The notes: generated by a model from the letters alone, not told the origin. DNA of 64,000 bases from Oscillospiraceae bacterium (GCA_017516065.1 JAFWDQ010000002.1:30625-94624); one strand, 5' to 3'; positions 1-9,320 are shown, numbered from the stretch's first letter. A program made the numbers and translations.

Positions 1-616
1 GACAGTCGGCCGCACGCCACAGGAACGTCGCCACCTGGCCCCGGGTGCAGGGCGCGTCGGGGCTGAAGGTCGTCTCACTGGTGCCGTTGGTAATGAAATG
101 GCTCACCGCCCAGTTGGTGGCGGCATAGTAATAGGCCCCGGAGGGGATATCCGTAAAGACGGGAAATTCCAGATCCTGCTCGCCGCCCGAGACGTCGGGG
201 AACCGGAACAGCAGGCTGGAATAGTACTCCGCATCGCCGTTGGCCGCCACCTGCCGCACCGCCGCCTGGTCCAGCGTCAGGAGATGCTCGCCGGACACGC
301 TGAAGTTGCCGGTGAGTTCAAAGGTCAGGCTGCCGATGCCCTCCACAAAGTAGTCCACATCCATGGTGCCGTCCCGGTCCAGATCCAGTCGGCTGGGGTC
401 ACCCTCCCGCTTTTCCAGCAGGGTACCTGCCGCGGCGTTGAGGGAGGCCAGGACCGCCCTGTTGCCGGTCTCGCCCTTGAGTATGATCGCTCCCTGGGTC
501 AGGTCGATGGTGAGCTGGCCCCGGTCCGCCGGCGTCCCCTCGGCGGAAGCCGCTATCGACATCGGACAGGCCAGTATCGCCAGCGCCAGCAGAATGCTGA
601 AAAAGCGTCGTCTCAC
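1..616 (-). CDS. SLH-domain surface protein, N-terminal part (runs off the window)
   Basis: Secreted protein; the C-terminus lies beyond base 1. From a GTG start at 616 the protein begins MRRRFF and a hydrophobic signal peptide ending near ASA-EG. The middle is acidic and has a DLDRDGTMD-type segment that resembles a calcium-binding or dockerin-like loop. The last visible 35 residues match an S-layer homology (SLH) repeat: AATNWAVSHFITNG, then TFSPDAPCTRGQVATFLWR. An in-frame ATG at 685 overlaps the -10 box of the promoter at 681-710, so it cannot be the start; GTG 616 has an AAGGGGGAA ribosome binding site 8-9 bases upstream. SLH repeats normally anchor proteins to secondary cell-wall polymers. 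The ligand or enzymatic role is not visible in this fragment. Confidence 0.75.
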   Translation of the reverse strand, partial: MRRRFFSILLALAILACPMSIAASAEGTPADRGQLTIDLTQGAIILKGETGNRAVLASLNAAAGTLLEKREGDPSRLDLDRDGTMDVDYFVEGIGSLTFELTGNFSVSGEHLLTLDQAAVRQVAANGDAEYYSSLLFRFPDVSGGEQDLEFPVFTDIPSGAYYYAATNWAVSHFITNGTSETTFSPDAPCTRGQVATFLWRAADC

Positions 617-680
617 GGCCCAGTTCCCCCTTTTCCTGCGCGGTTTCACCCTGTTTCCCGCGCATGCTTCTTTTTGTGTC

Positions 681-710
681 ATCATACCATTCTTTTCCCC
701 GTTTTGTCAA
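681..710 (-). promoter_or_regulatory. Sigma-70-type promoter of the SLH gene
   Basis: On the minus strand TTGACA (710-705) is followed after 18 bases by TATGAT (686-681). Transcription would start near 674, which favours the downstream GTG at 616 as the SLH gene start. Confidence 0.6.
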
Positions 711-808
711 TGAAAGGCGGGGAATCCGCAGGCATTTCCGGCGGTGCCTCTCCCCTGCCGCTCCGCAGAAAAAGGCCGCGTTCCCCTGCAGGCGGCGGAG
801 CCGTCCCG

Positions 809-3058
809 TCAGGCGCACCTGCAGCTGTCCTCCGGCCCCGGGCTGGGGAGCATATCCTCCCGGGTAGCCTCCGTCCGGAGCCGTTCTGCCCTCCGGGGGT
901 CGTCCAGCAGGTCCAGGATCTCCGCCGGGGTGAGAGCACGCAGGGCCCGGTAGGGCTTTACCAGAGTCTCGATGCTGCTGCGCTCGATCCGCGCGGCGAT
1001 CTCCCTGCCGTTTTTCTGTTCTTTCAGTCTCCGGATCTCCAGCGTGAAGGGCGCCGTCTGGCGGCCGTCCACGCTGAGGGTCGTGATTGCGTTGAACGCG
1101 TCGAGTCGGGTGAGGCCCGTCTGCAGCTCCGGATCGTCGAACCGGATGGCTGCCCTGGCCGCGTCCCGGGGAGAGAGCCGGAAGGCGCTGAAATTGGCGG
1201 AGTTTGCCTCCAGCGCGTCCTGTATCTCAAAGGTCAGCTGGCCGGTATGCTGGTGACAGAGCACCATGGCGACGCCGAATTTCCGCGATTCCGCCAGCAT
1301 GCGCGGCATGGGATTCGTCTGAAACAGCGACGCCTCGTCCACCAGCACCAGGTGGGTCCTCTGCCGCTCCTTTCTGGCCATGGCCGCGTTCCACAGTTTC
1401 ATCAGCAGCAGCGTGCCGACGATCCGGGCGGCATGGGTGCCCAGGGCCGGCGAGGCCAGGTCGATGAGAGTGACGGTGTCGGTGTCGATGGAGCGGCTGA
1501 AGTCCAGCGCGTTGCCTCCGGCGCCGAGAGTCTTTCTCAGCTGCTCCACCGCGGTCAGCCGCTGGAACTTGCACAGGTACCAGTTGAGCATGTTGTGGAA
1601 GTCGCTGCTCTTGTCGGTGCCGTACTCCTCCTTGATGGTCTCCGCCAGCTCCGGGTACCGGTGGATGATGGCCTTGCAGAGCTTGTACATATTGTCCTGA
1701 CTCTGAGACAGCACGGCAATGCTCTCCAGGGACGCCCGGCGGCCCAGAAAGGCGATGGAGGCTTTGGCAAAGGTGCTCAGCCACCGCTCGTACCGGGGGC
1801 CCACGACGCCCTCCCGTTTCGGATCGAAGATGTCGGCGAACAGCTCGCACAGGTCGCTGATATTGCGCTCCTCCCGGGCCGGGTCGTCGCTGTCCCAGAT
1901 ATTCAGGGGTACCGGGTTTTCCGCGTCGCCCAGCCGCACCACCCGGACGCGGCCGGCGTACCGCTCCGGGATCCTCCGCAGCAGGCTGTCGATGGTGCTG
2001 CCGTGGGGATCGAAGAAGGTCAGGCCGTGGCCCTGCTCGATGGCGCTGCAGATGACGGCCGAGAGCAGCGTGGATTTGCCGGTGCCCGTCTGGCCCACGA
2101 TCTGATAGTGACGCCGCAGGTCCGTCTCCCCCACGGTGATCCTGCGCCTGACGCCGGTTACGTCCACTGCCCTGCCGATGGTAACGGCTCCCTTCGTTCG
2201 GGTGTTCCTGTGTTCGGCGGGGAGTTTCTGCGTCTCCTCCTCGCAGAGCCTGATGCCCGCGACGGGCTCCCGGAGGAACGGCTCCATCAGCAGGAGCCGC
2301 ACGGAGCAGTCCGGCAGCACCGCCGCGCCGGTGAGGGGCGCGTCCCACAGGGCCGCCATCTCCCGCTCCGCCATGCTCCCCAGGCGCCGGAGCCTGACTC
2401 CCGGCACCGCCTCGTCCAAAATCGTCCGCAGCCGCACCGTGGGCGCCGCCGGGAGCAGAAGCAGGAACCGCGCCCGCACCGGGGTGCCGATGTAATCCCC
2501 GGCGTCGACGCCTGTCACGGTCCACGTGCGCAGGGTGTTCTTCCGGCACAGGGCCTGATCCTCCGCCGCCGCCGGACCGACGGCGGCGCGGAATACCGCG
2601 CCGGTACTCTGCAGGACCCGGACCAGCTCGGCAAACTGTGCCGAGCCTCTCACCGGCCACCGGCTGCCAACCTCCTCCGGCGGTCTGACCTCGGTGCCGA
2701 AACCGATAGCGGCGTCTCTGCCGCCGCCTTCCGCCACCGGCAGGCAGAGCTCATACAGCTCCGTCAGTCTCTCTTCCGCCTTTCCTGTCGCCCCGACGGC
2801 TCCCGCAGTCCTGCCGGTCTTCTCCACGATCCACTCCAGGTCCTCCCGGCAGAGGCCGGCGGAGCCGAATACAGACAGATCCGCCAGTCCCTTTCGGGGC
2901 ACCGCCATTTGCCAGCCCAGCTGCCCGGCAGCGTTAAGTACCGCGGCGCACTTCACCATGCGGGTGGACATGCGCTCCGTCACCCCGGGCGTTTCCCGAT
3001 GCTTCACAAGGCCGGTCAGCCGTACCGCCGCCGCCGTATCCGCAGGATAATAGTTCAT
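809..3058 (-). CDS. HerA/VirD4-like P-loop ATPase (type IV coupling protein-like)
   Basis: 749-residue protein. The first 290 residues have no recognised motif. The C-terminal half is a RecA-like DNA-pumping ATPase: Walker A GQTGTGKST near residue 322, the FFDPHGS segment typical of HerA/VirD4 relatives near 349, Walker B LVLVDEAS near 570, and a C-terminal LCHQHTGQL sensor-like segment. The family moves DNA or assembles conjugation-type machinery. No relaxase, VirB4 or nuclease partner lies next to it here, so the role is open. The start is ATG 3058, because AGGAGG at 3069-3064 sits 5 bases upstream; a GTG two codons earlier overlaps that site. No transmembrane segment is evident, unlike most VirD4 proteins, so a HerA-like cytoplasmic ATPase is equally possible. 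Confidence 0.7.
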   Translation of the reverse strand: MNYYPADTAAAVRLTGLVKHRETPGVTERMSTRMVKCAAVLNAAGQLGWQMAVPRKGLADLSVFGSAGLCREDLEWIVEKTGRTAGAVGATGKAEERLTELYELCLPVAEGGGRDAAIGFGTEVRPPEEVGSRWPVRGSAQFAELVRVLQSTGAVFRAAVGPAAAEDQALCRKNTLRTWTVTGVDAGDYIGTPVRARFLLLLPAAPTVRLRTILDEAVPGVRLRRLGSMAEREMAALWDAPLTGAAVLPDCSVRLLLMEPFLREPVAGIRLCEEETQKLPAEHRNTRTKGAVTIGRAVDVTGVRRRITVGETDLRRHYQIVGQTGTGKSTLLSAVICSAIEQGHGLTFFDPHGSTIDSLLRRIPERYAGRVRVVRLGDAENPVPLNIWDSDDPAREERNISDLCELFADIFDPKREGVVGPRYERWLSTFAKASIAFLGRRASLESIAVLSQSQDNMYKLCKAIIHRYPELAETIKEEYGTDKSSDFHNMLNWYLCKFQRLTAVEQLRKTLGAGGNALDFSRSIDTDTVTLIDLASPALGTHAARIVGTLLLMKLWNAAMARKERQRTHLVLVDEASLFQTNPMPRMLAESRKFGVAMVLCHQHTGQLTFEIQDALEANSANFSAFRLSPRDAARAAIRFDDPELQTGLTRLDAFNAITTLSVDGRQTAPFTLEIRRLKEQKNGREIAARIERSSIETLVKPYRALRALTPAEILDLLDDPRRAERLRTEATREDMLPSPGPEDSCRCA

Positions 3059-3070
3059 TCGCACCTCCTG

Positions 3071-3580
3071 ATCTGTTCAAACGTCCAAACATTCCGACTC
3101 GCAATCCGCACAGGCTCCTCCCCTGGTACGCTCGCCGCCGTCTCCGGCGGGTCATGGCCTACTTCCCCGGGCGCGCCCCTGGGCGTTTGCGGATTCAGTT
3201 TTCAAAGTGCGCCTGTCCCTTCAGAGCACAAAAAGCCGATGCACCGGGAAATCCTGAACGGGTACACTGCCCCTGTGGACAGTACACTTCAAAATCTCTC
3301 AATACATCGGTAAGTAATACAAGCGTCGCTAAACTCCTGTTCCTGACACGAAGACTGCTGACGATCTCTATTCTTTTTTGCGGATATTTGCGGATATTTT
3401 AAATATCACATTTTGGATGCGTTGTCAAGCGTTTTTTTGCTTTTTTTCTCCCCGCGGCCTTTTTTTGCGCCCGGACCGCTCTCCTCCCCCCACAGGCGGG
3501 ATGCCGGCCGATTCCGGGCGGCCGCCGAAATAATACGGCGGCGGCAGGCATTTTTCGCTGTCGCATACCGGTCCGCAGCG
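3071..3580. other. Intergenic region with no gene seen
   Basis: About 500 bases between divergent genes. I see GC-rich stretches on the left and T-rich runs around 3370-3450, but no tRNA, riboswitch motif or coding-like reading frame. Confidence 0.5.
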
Positions 3581-3609
3581 TTGAATTTTCACGGTCTGTC
3601 TGGTATAAT
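3581..3609 (+). promoter_or_regulatory. Sigma-70 promoter of the PLC-TIR-membrane operon
   Basis: TTGAAT (3581-3586), a 17-base spacer and a perfect TATAAT (3604-3609), 36 bases before the first start codon. Confidence 0.75.
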
Positions 3610-3645
3610 GGTGTCCACACTGCAGGGAGGGAGGAGGGATGTCCG

Positions 3646-4254
3646 TTGAGGTGGGTACAGCACTGGATCATTTCCAGGGCGTCGCTGAAAAGCAGACGCT
3701 CGCTCCCCTACCAGCTGGGCTCCGTCCTGCCCGACTGGTTCGCTCTGCATCCGATCCACAGGACCGGCGAATCCCTGGATAAATTCCTCGACCGGGCGGT
3801 GCGGCTGCGTACCATGTCCCCCGGCCTGCGGCGGGACTGGTATCTGGGAACGCTGGCGCACTATGTCTGCGACTACTGCACCCAGTCCCACAACGAGGAA
3901 TACTACCGCTTCTACCGGCACCGGGTGTATGAGGTGCGGGCCCAGGACCTGATCCGGGCGGAGTACAAAAAGGACCCGCACCGGTACGACCTGACGGCAG
4001 GCCTGCCGGTACCGGAGGCTCTGACGGACCCCGGCACGGCGCCGGAGGCCTTTCGGCAGGGCCTGAAGGACTTTCTGCTGACTCATATCGACCGCCTCCA
4101 CGGGGAGATCCGGGACCTGCATTCAGAGCAGTGGTACACGGACCCCAGGGTGATCGAGCTGGATATCCGTTACGCCTGCCTGCTGCTGTATGCGCTGCTG
4201 TGCATTTTCGGCGAGCCGGACGTGCTGAAAGGGGACGAGGGAAATGGGGAATGA
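3646..4254 (+). CDS. Zinc-dependent phospholipase C family-like protein
   Basis: 202 residues, first gene of a three-gene operon. Spaced His and Asp residues resemble the zinc-dependent phospholipase C fold: H6 in the opening helix, D30 in GSVLPDW, H72 and D76 in LGTLAHYVCDY, then H82 and H92. Small proteins of this kind without a signal peptide are common in Clostridia and their substrate is usually unknown; this copy also lacks an obvious signal peptide. The start is TTG 3646: GGAGGAGGG lies 7 bases upstream, while the ATG at 3639 is in the wrong frame. It overlaps the TIR gene by 11 bases, so the two are likely translated together. Enzymatic activity is inferred from residue spacing only. 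Confidence 0.65.
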   Translation: MRWVQHWIISRASLKSRRSLPYQLGSVLPDWFALHPIHRTGESLDKFLDRAVRLRTMSPGLRRDWYLGTLAHYVCDYCTQSHNEEYYRFYRHRVYEVRAQDLIRAEYKKDPHRYDLTAGLPVPEALTDPGTAPEAFRQGLKDFLLTHIDRLHGEIRDLHSEQWYTDPRVIELDIRYACLLLYALLCIFGEPDVLKGDEGNGE

Positions 4255-5218
4255 CCGCTATAAGGAAATTCAGCTGTATGAGGGGGACGAGCCGTTTATC
4301 TTCGTCAGCTATAAGCACGACGACCCGGCATATGACGATGAGATCTACCGGATCCTCTCCGAGCTCTCCGGGCAGGGGTACCGCATCTGGTTCGACCGGG
4401 CCCTCCACCTGGGGGACGTATGGGAGGAGGAGCTCTCGGATCATCTGGCCCGGTGCCATGTGCTCCTGGCGATGATCTCAAACTCCTATTTTGACTCGAT
4501 GTATTCCCGGGTGGAACTGAAAAGTGCCCTCGAAATGGAGAAGACGATCTTCCCCCTCTGGTGGGAGGAGCTTCGGCAGGATATCAACCGGAAGTACTCA
4601 CTGACGGTGCGCGCACTGAAGGAAACGCAGTTCGTTCCCGGCAGCGAGTGGCGGCAGCTCTACGACCGGGAGGCCTTTGCCGTCTGCCGCGCCGATCGGA
4701 GCGGCGGCCCGGAGAGCCGGGAGGAAGCTCCCGGGCCCGGGGCGGACGGCAGCATCAGGGTCCGGGTCCCGATGAAGGACAGCGGGCCTCTGGAGCCGGA
4801 GGTGGCGCTTCACACCGAGGAGCCGGACCAGAAAAAGCGGTTCGGCGGCCTGACCTACTCCAAAGAGGCTGCGGAGCGGATCATGGGAGAAAACGTCGAC
4901 CGGGTCCGGGAACTGAGAGCGGATCTGACGGACCTGCTGGCCCGGGACGGCGTCGACGCCCGTCCAGCTTACCGGACGGCTAAGACCGTCGTCACCGTCG
5001 TGGAGGAACAGGTGGGCTATTATCCCTTCTGGAACTATGAGGCAAATCAGGCGATCCATCTGTTCAAGAGAGAAAACGACGTCTTCCTGCGGCAGCTGCG
5101 GGATGCGGGGGAGAAAAACAAGCCCCTCTCCGACGGGCTGCGGCGTTCTCTGGAGATTTTTGCCGGGCGCTTCGATGAGGTGGTCCGGAGCATGGAAAAG
5201 TGCCTCGGCGCATCGTGA
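4244..5218 (+). CDS. TIR-domain protein
   Basis: 324 residues. Residues about 15-125 form a TIR domain: PFIFVSYKHDD (strand A and box 1), GYRIWFDR, GDVWEEEL, LLAMISNSY, then YSRVELKSAL. E91 in the last segment matches the position of the catalytic glutamate of NAD-cleaving TIR enzymes. The C-terminal 180 residues are charged, probably helical, and unassigned. Bacterial TIR proteins often act in phage defence by NAD degradation or signal-molecule production. Here the gene overlaps the phospholipase-like gene and is followed after 27 bases by a membrane protein, which suggests one functional unit. Whether it is a toxin, a signalling enzyme or a scaffold cannot be told from the sequence. Confidence 0.8.
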   Translation: MGNDRYKEIQLYEGDEPFIFVSYKHDDPAYDDEIYRILSELSGQGYRIWFDRALHLGDVWEEELSDHLARCHVLLAMISNSYFDSMYSRVELKSALEMEKTIFPLWWEELRQDINRKYSLTVRALKETQFVPGSEWRQLYDREAFAVCRADRSGGPESREEAPGPGADGSIRVRVPMKDSGPLEPEVALHTEEPDQKKRFGGLTYSKEAAERIMGENVDRVRELRADLTDLLARDGVDARPAYRTAKTVVTVVEEQVGYYPFWNYEANQAIHLFKRENDVFLRQLRDAGEKNKPLSDGLRRSLEIFAGRFDEVVRSMEKCLGAS

Positions 5219-5245
5219 CGCCGGGAGACGAGGGATGTGATAACT

Positions 5246-5947
5246 ATGACGCACCTGATGCAGATGCTCCTGGCGCTGGCAGTCATCATCGTGATGACGC
5301 TCATCAGCAAGGCGATCCGTCAGCTGGCCACGGGGCGGTCCGACTCCATCGCCCTGGAGGTCGCTCTCTGCTCGTTCACGTATAATCTGATCTACTCCGT
5401 GGCCGTCACTGAGTCCCCGGGGGATTTCGTCCACCATGAGCTGATGCGGTGCATCGTGCTGCTGCTGTTCGCGTTCATCATCGCGGCGGTGCACAAGCAC
5501 TACAAGGACCTGTGCATGGCGCAGATCGACAAGCAGGTGGATCAGCTGGACACTCTGTACCGGATGAATCAGGATACGGAGGAGAACGAGGAGGACGTGA
5601 CCCTGCGGGGCCTGCGGGTGACGGTGCTGCGCAACGTGGGGATCCTGGCGCGGGAGGCGATCTCCGTGTGCTACTCCACCTTTATCGACCGGACCGTGTT
5701 CAACAGCAGTCGGCTGTCCGGGGTCCTGCGCAAACGGGACAAAAAGGATACCAAGGGCTTTCGCCGGAACAAGAGCGTCGTCCGGCAGAGCTTTTCCGAC
5801 CTGCTCAACAACCTCGGCATCCTGGGCGCGAAAAGCATCGACAGAGACCGGGACCTGAACATCGACGAAAAGAGCCAGATCACGGGCCTGATCATCTTCG
5901 ATGTGCTGGCCATCCTGGCCCTGCTGACGGCGATCCGGCTGTTCTGA
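5246..5947 (+). CDS. Membrane protein of the TIR operon, unknown function
   Basis: 233 residues. There is a transmembrane segment near residues 3-21, another hydrophobic stretch around 35-85, a long charged middle region (acidic, then lysine/arginine-rich, with a KRDKKD segment), and a C-terminal transmembrane segment at about 211-232. No family is recognised. ATG 5246 is preferred: a GAGGG site lies 11 bases upstream, whereas the GTG at 5237 is only 2 bases from it. The protein could anchor or receive a signal from the upstream TIR protein. The operon ends here at a strong terminator. Confidence 0.7.
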   Translation: MTHLMQMLLALAVIIVMTLISKAIRQLATGRSDSIALEVALCSFTYNLIYSVAVTESPGDFVHHELMRCIVLLLFAFIIAAVHKHYKDLCMAQIDKQVDQLDTLYRMNQDTEENEEDVTLRGLRVTVLRNVGILAREAISVCYSTFIDRTVFNSSRLSGVLRKRDKKDTKGFRRNKSVVRQSFSDLLNNLGILGAKSIDRDRDLNIDEKSQITGLIIFDVLAILALLTAIRLF

Positions 5948-5968
5948 GCCGGGCGTCGTTCGATCCGA

Positions 5969-6032
5969 AAAAGAGACGCGCCCCGGCCTCTCCTTACACG
6001 GAAGGCCGGGGCGTGTCTCTTTATTTTCTTTT
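5969..6032. terminator. Bidirectional rho-independent terminator
   Basis: About 20-bp stem (AAAGAGACGCGCCCCGGCCT with its complement), loop CTCCTTACACGGA, followed by TTTATTTTCTTTT on the plus strand and an A/T run on the other side. It separates the convergent TIR operon and lactate genes. Confidence 0.9.
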
Positions 6033-6052
6033 ACGGGGGCCTTGGCCGGTCC

Positions 6053-7477
6053 TTACACCATAGCGCAGACCTTGCCGGGATTGAGGATCAGGTTGGGGTC
6101 GAAGACCTTCTTGATGCCCCGCATAAGGGCCAGATTCGTCTCGCCCAGGGTCTCATAGAGATACTTGATCTTGCCTACGCCGATGCCGTGCTCGCCGGAC
6201 ACCTGTCCGCCGCAGGTGACGGCCCGATGGTAGAGCTCCTGGAAATAGTCGTCCACCCGGCGCTTGAACTCGTCCTCCGGCAGGTCGTTGCTGCACTGGT
6301 AAATGTGCAGGTTGCCGTCGCCGGCGTGGCCGAAGCTGCGGATCTCCAGTCCCAGGGCCTCGCCGGACTCCTTGGCAAAGGCCAAAAATTCCGCGATGCG
6401 GTTCACCGGCACCACCACGTCGCACTCGTCCAGCAGCTTGGATTCCACCTCGATGGCCTCCAGGAAGCTGGAGCGCGCCGCCCAGACGGCCCGCTTCTGA
6501 TCCGGGGTGTCCGCCACGATCATGTCCTCCATGGCGCCGCACTCGATGGCCAGCTCGCTGGCCCGCTCCACACGGGTGAAGACGTCCTCTTCCTCCTCGC
6601 CGTCAAAGGTGAGCAGCAGATACGCGCCTACCTCCTTGCCGCCGATCTGGCGGGGGAACACGGCGTGGCCCACATAGCGCTCGCTGGCCAGAACGATCTC
6701 CCGCTCCATGAACTCCAGCGCCTGGGGGTCGAGGTTCGCCATCTTCAGTTTGGGCACCGTGGAGATAGCGGTGCGCAGGTTCTCAAACGGCACCACCAGA
6801 CTGATGGCCACCTTTGGGGCCGGGATGATCTTGAGGGTCAGATCTGTGATGATGCCCAGGGTGCCCTCACTGCCCACCATCAGGTGCATCAGATTGTAGC
6901 CGGTGCTGGTCTTGCTGACCGACGCGCCGAATTTCGTGATCTCGCCGGTGGGCAGCACCACCGTCATGCTCAGCACATAGTCCCGGGTGGAGCCGTACTT
7001 CACCGCGCGCATGCCGCCGGCGTTGGTGGCCACGTTGCCGCCCACGGTGGCCAGCTTCTGGCCGGGATCGGGGGGATAGAGCATGCCCTGCCGGGCGCAG
7101 TCGTCCGCCAGGTCCTGCAGCAGGACGCCCGGCTCGATGGTGACGGTGAAATTCTCCATATCGTAGCCGAGGATCTTTTTCATCTTTCTGGTGTCGATCA
7201 CAAGGCCGCCGTATATCGGCACACAGCCGCCCACCAGTCCGGTGCCTGCGCCCCGGGGCGTGACGGGGATCAGATGCTCGTTGCAGACCTTCATGACGGC
7301 GGCGATCTCCTCCGTGGACGTCGCCATGAGCAGTGCGTCCGGCATACGCTTGCCGTAGATGGGCATCTCGTCCCGGGCGTAATCCTCGTTGATATTCTCG
7401 CCGGTCAAGATATGACCGGGGGCCGCCGCCTCCAGAAGCGCAAGGATCTCAGGGGTTATGGTGTTGTACTGTCGCAT
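6053..7477 (-). CDS. glcD: FAD-binding oxidoreductase, D-lactate/glycolate dehydrogenase (GlcD type)
   Basis: 474 residues, full length for the GlcD/LctD family. It should oxidise a 2-hydroxy acid, most likely D-lactate given the neighbour, to the 2-oxo acid using bound FAD. Visible: the FAD-binding PCMH domain with VTPRGAGTGLVGGCVP near residue 72, PPDPGQKLATVGGNVATNAGG near 136, and GSEGTLGIITDLTLKI near 202; the C-terminal catalytic part has SFGHAGDGNLHIY and ends with FDPNLILNPGK. AAGGAGG lies 7 bases before ATG 7477. It lies 58 bases downstream of the lactate permease on the same strand, so the pair is probably one lactate-use operon. No etfAB genes adjoin, so the electron acceptor is unknown. 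Confidence 0.88.
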   Translation of the reverse strand: MRQYNTITPEILALLEAAAPGHILTGENINEDYARDEMPIYGKRMPDALLMATSTEEIAAVMKVCNEHLIPVTPRGAGTGLVGGCVPIYGGLVIDTRKMKKILGYDMENFTVTIEPGVLLQDLADDCARQGMLYPPDPGQKLATVGGNVATNAGGMRAVKYGSTRDYVLSMTVVLPTGEITKFGASVSKTSTGYNLMHLMVGSEGTLGIITDLTLKIIPAPKVAISLVVPFENLRTAISTVPKLKMANLDPQALEFMEREIVLASERYVGHAVFPRQIGGKEVGAYLLLTFDGEEEEDVFTRVERASELAIECGAMEDMIVADTPDQKRAVWAARSSFLEAIEVESKLLDECDVVVPVNRIAEFLAFAKESGEALGLEIRSFGHAGDGNLHIYQCSNDLPEDEFKRRVDDYFQELYHRAVTCGGQVSGEHGIGVGKIKYLYETLGETNLALMRGIKKVFDPNLILNPGKVCAMV

Positions 7478-7535
7478 CGCAGTTCCTCCTTATATGATGA
7501 TAAATAACATACGTCGTGTTACAGGGAGCCCGTCC

Positions 7536-9077
7536 TCAGACGATCCCCAGGATCGGGAACAGATAGCAGATCAAGCCCGCCAGCACGAAATAGAGCACGC
7601 AGAATTTGATCACTTTCTTCAAAATCACGCTCTCCTGGCCGGACAGCCCCACGGCAGCCAGACCGATGGCGATGCTCTGGGGGCTGATCATCTTGCCGAT
7701 GCCGGCGCCCATGACGTTGCCCGCGGCCAGCCAGGCCGGAGAGGCGCCGATGGCCTCCGCCGTCATGGCCTGCATACCGCCGAACAGGACGCAGGTGCTG
7801 GTGCCGCTGCCCGTGATAAAGGCGCCCAGCACACCGATGAGCGGAGAGACCAGGGGGAAGAAGGACTTTGTCTGGGCCAGCAGATTGGCGATATCCCGGG
7901 TCATGCCGCTGTGGTCCATGATCTTTGCCGTGGCCAGCACGCAGCAGATGGTAAAGACCGTCTTCCAGTTCGCCTTGGCGGTGCGGCCCAGGACCTTGCC
8001 CATGGTTTTGGGCTTTGCCATCTGGATCAGACCGCCGATAAAGGCGGCGATGAAGATAATGACGCCGGGGGTGTTGATCCAGCTGAAGTTCAGCTTGGCG
8101 GCGCCTGCCTCCGGGTAGATCTGCGCGCTGGTCTTGACGATGGCCAGCGGGTCGTGGATGAAGGGGACCAGGGTGCAGACCAGCAGGAGCACCAGGATCA
8201 GGATGAACGGAGACCAGTCCCGGAACGCGCTCTTCACGTCCAGCCGCGCCGCTTCCGTCTCCGCGGCGGCAGCGTACTGCTCCGGTACCGCCTTTTTCTT
8301 CATGCGCGCTCTGGCGCAGAGGACGGTACAGATCAGACAGACGACGGCGCCGATGACATCGGGCAGCTGCGGGCCCACGAACAGGCCGATGATCGTCTCC
8401 GGTATGACGAAGGAGAGCGCCGCCACCGCCGTGATGCCCCACACGCCCTTGAGGGCCTTGAAGCCGCCGCCGAAGATGGCGATCATCAAAAACGGCGAGA
8501 TCAGGAACAGCACCACCTCAATGATCGCCACGTTGGACGAGAGCAGCAGCGTGTCGATCCCGGTCACCGAGCCCAGGGTCACCGTGGGCACGCCCACGGA
8601 GCCGAAGGCGGTGGGCATGGAGTTGGCGATGAGACAGGCCACCACCGTCCTGATCGGGTTGAAGCCCAGGGCCACCAGGATACCGGCGGGGATGGCCACG
8701 GCGGTGCCGAAACCGGCCATGCCTTCCATGAAATTGCCGAAGGCCCAGCCGATGATCAAAATCAGGATCCGGCCGTCCGTGGAGACGCCGGAGAGCATGG
8801 ATTTGATCCCCTCCATGGCGCCGGTCTCCAGGGTCAGGTTGTACGTAAACAGCGCCGCGATGATGACAAGGCAGATGGGCCACAGCGCGTTGAGCACGCC
8901 CTCCAGCACGGCCGCGCCGGCGTAGAGGGCCGGCATCCGCCAGTACAGGACCGACAGGACCACCGCAATGACCGCGGCGATGCCGCAGGCCTTGTAGCCC
9001 GGCATTTTCAGCACACCCAGCGCGACGATCAGCCAGATGATCGGCAGCAGCGCCAGGATGAATTTGAGCACTAACAT
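7536..9077 (-). CDS. lctP: L-lactate permease family transporter
   Basis: 513-residue polytopic membrane protein of the LctP family, which imports lactate or glycolate with protons. It has about a dozen hydrophobic segments and family signatures such as NFMEGMAGFGTAVAIPAG, ACLIANSMPTAFGSVGVP and GSGTSTCVLFGG. The start is taken at ATG 9077 (MLVLKFILALLPI), 10 bases after GGAGGGG; the longer upstream reading frame is arginine-rich and lacks a membrane-protein character. It is the first gene of the lactate operon with the GlcD-type dehydrogenase. Confidence 0.92.
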   Translation of the reverse strand: MLVLKFILALLPIIWLIVALGVLKMPGYKACGIAAVIAVVLSVLYWRMPALYAGAAVLEGVLNALWPICLVIIAALFTYNLTLETGAMEGIKSMLSGVSTDGRILILIIGWAFGNFMEGMAGFGTAVAIPAGILVALGFNPIRTVVACLIANSMPTAFGSVGVPTVTLGSVTGIDTLLLSSNVAIIEVVLFLISPFLMIAIFGGGFKALKGVWGITAVAALSFVIPETIIGLFVGPQLPDVIGAVVCLICTVLCARARMKKKAVPEQYAAAAETEAARLDVKSAFRDWSPFILILVLLLVCTLVPFIHDPLAIVKTSAQIYPEAGAAKLNFSWINTPGVIIFIAAFIGGLIQMAKPKTMGKVLGRTAKANWKTVFTICCVLATAKIMDHSGMTRDIANLLAQTKSFFPLVSPLIGVLGAFITGSGTSTCVLFGGMQAMTAEAIGASPAWLAAGNVMGAGIGKMISPQSIAIGLAAVGLSGQESVILKKVIKFCVLYFVLAGLICYLFPILGIV

Positions 9078-9270
9078 GACAATGTATCCCCTCCGCTCGC
9101 AACGCGCAGACCATGGCGCCGGACGCACAGGCCGGCGGATCTCTCCGCAGGTCCACGGCATCGTTTCCCCCCTGCCGTACCGGATCCATCGCCCGCCGGC
9201 AGGGCCGCGCGCCAGTTTTTTCCTTATTTTATCATATTATCAGGTTTTTTTCAATATTTTCAATGTTTTT

Positions 9271-9320
9271 AAATAAAGAGAACGCTCTTCCCGACATGAG
9301 AAAGAGCGTTCTCTTTTCTT
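9271..9320 (-). terminator. Terminator of the flavodoxin gene
   Basis: Stem AAGAGAACGCTCTT pairs with AAGAGCGTTCTCTT around an 11-base loop; on the minus strand it is followed by TTTATTTAAAAA. It lies 25 bases after the flavodoxin stop. Confidence 0.8.

Noticed and set aside
98..3313. 1071-codon open frame on the plus strand
   Set aside because: It is antisense to the ATPase and SLH genes, has a low-complexity Arg/Gly/Pro/His-rich translation, and has no ribosome binding site; a GC-rich shadow frame.
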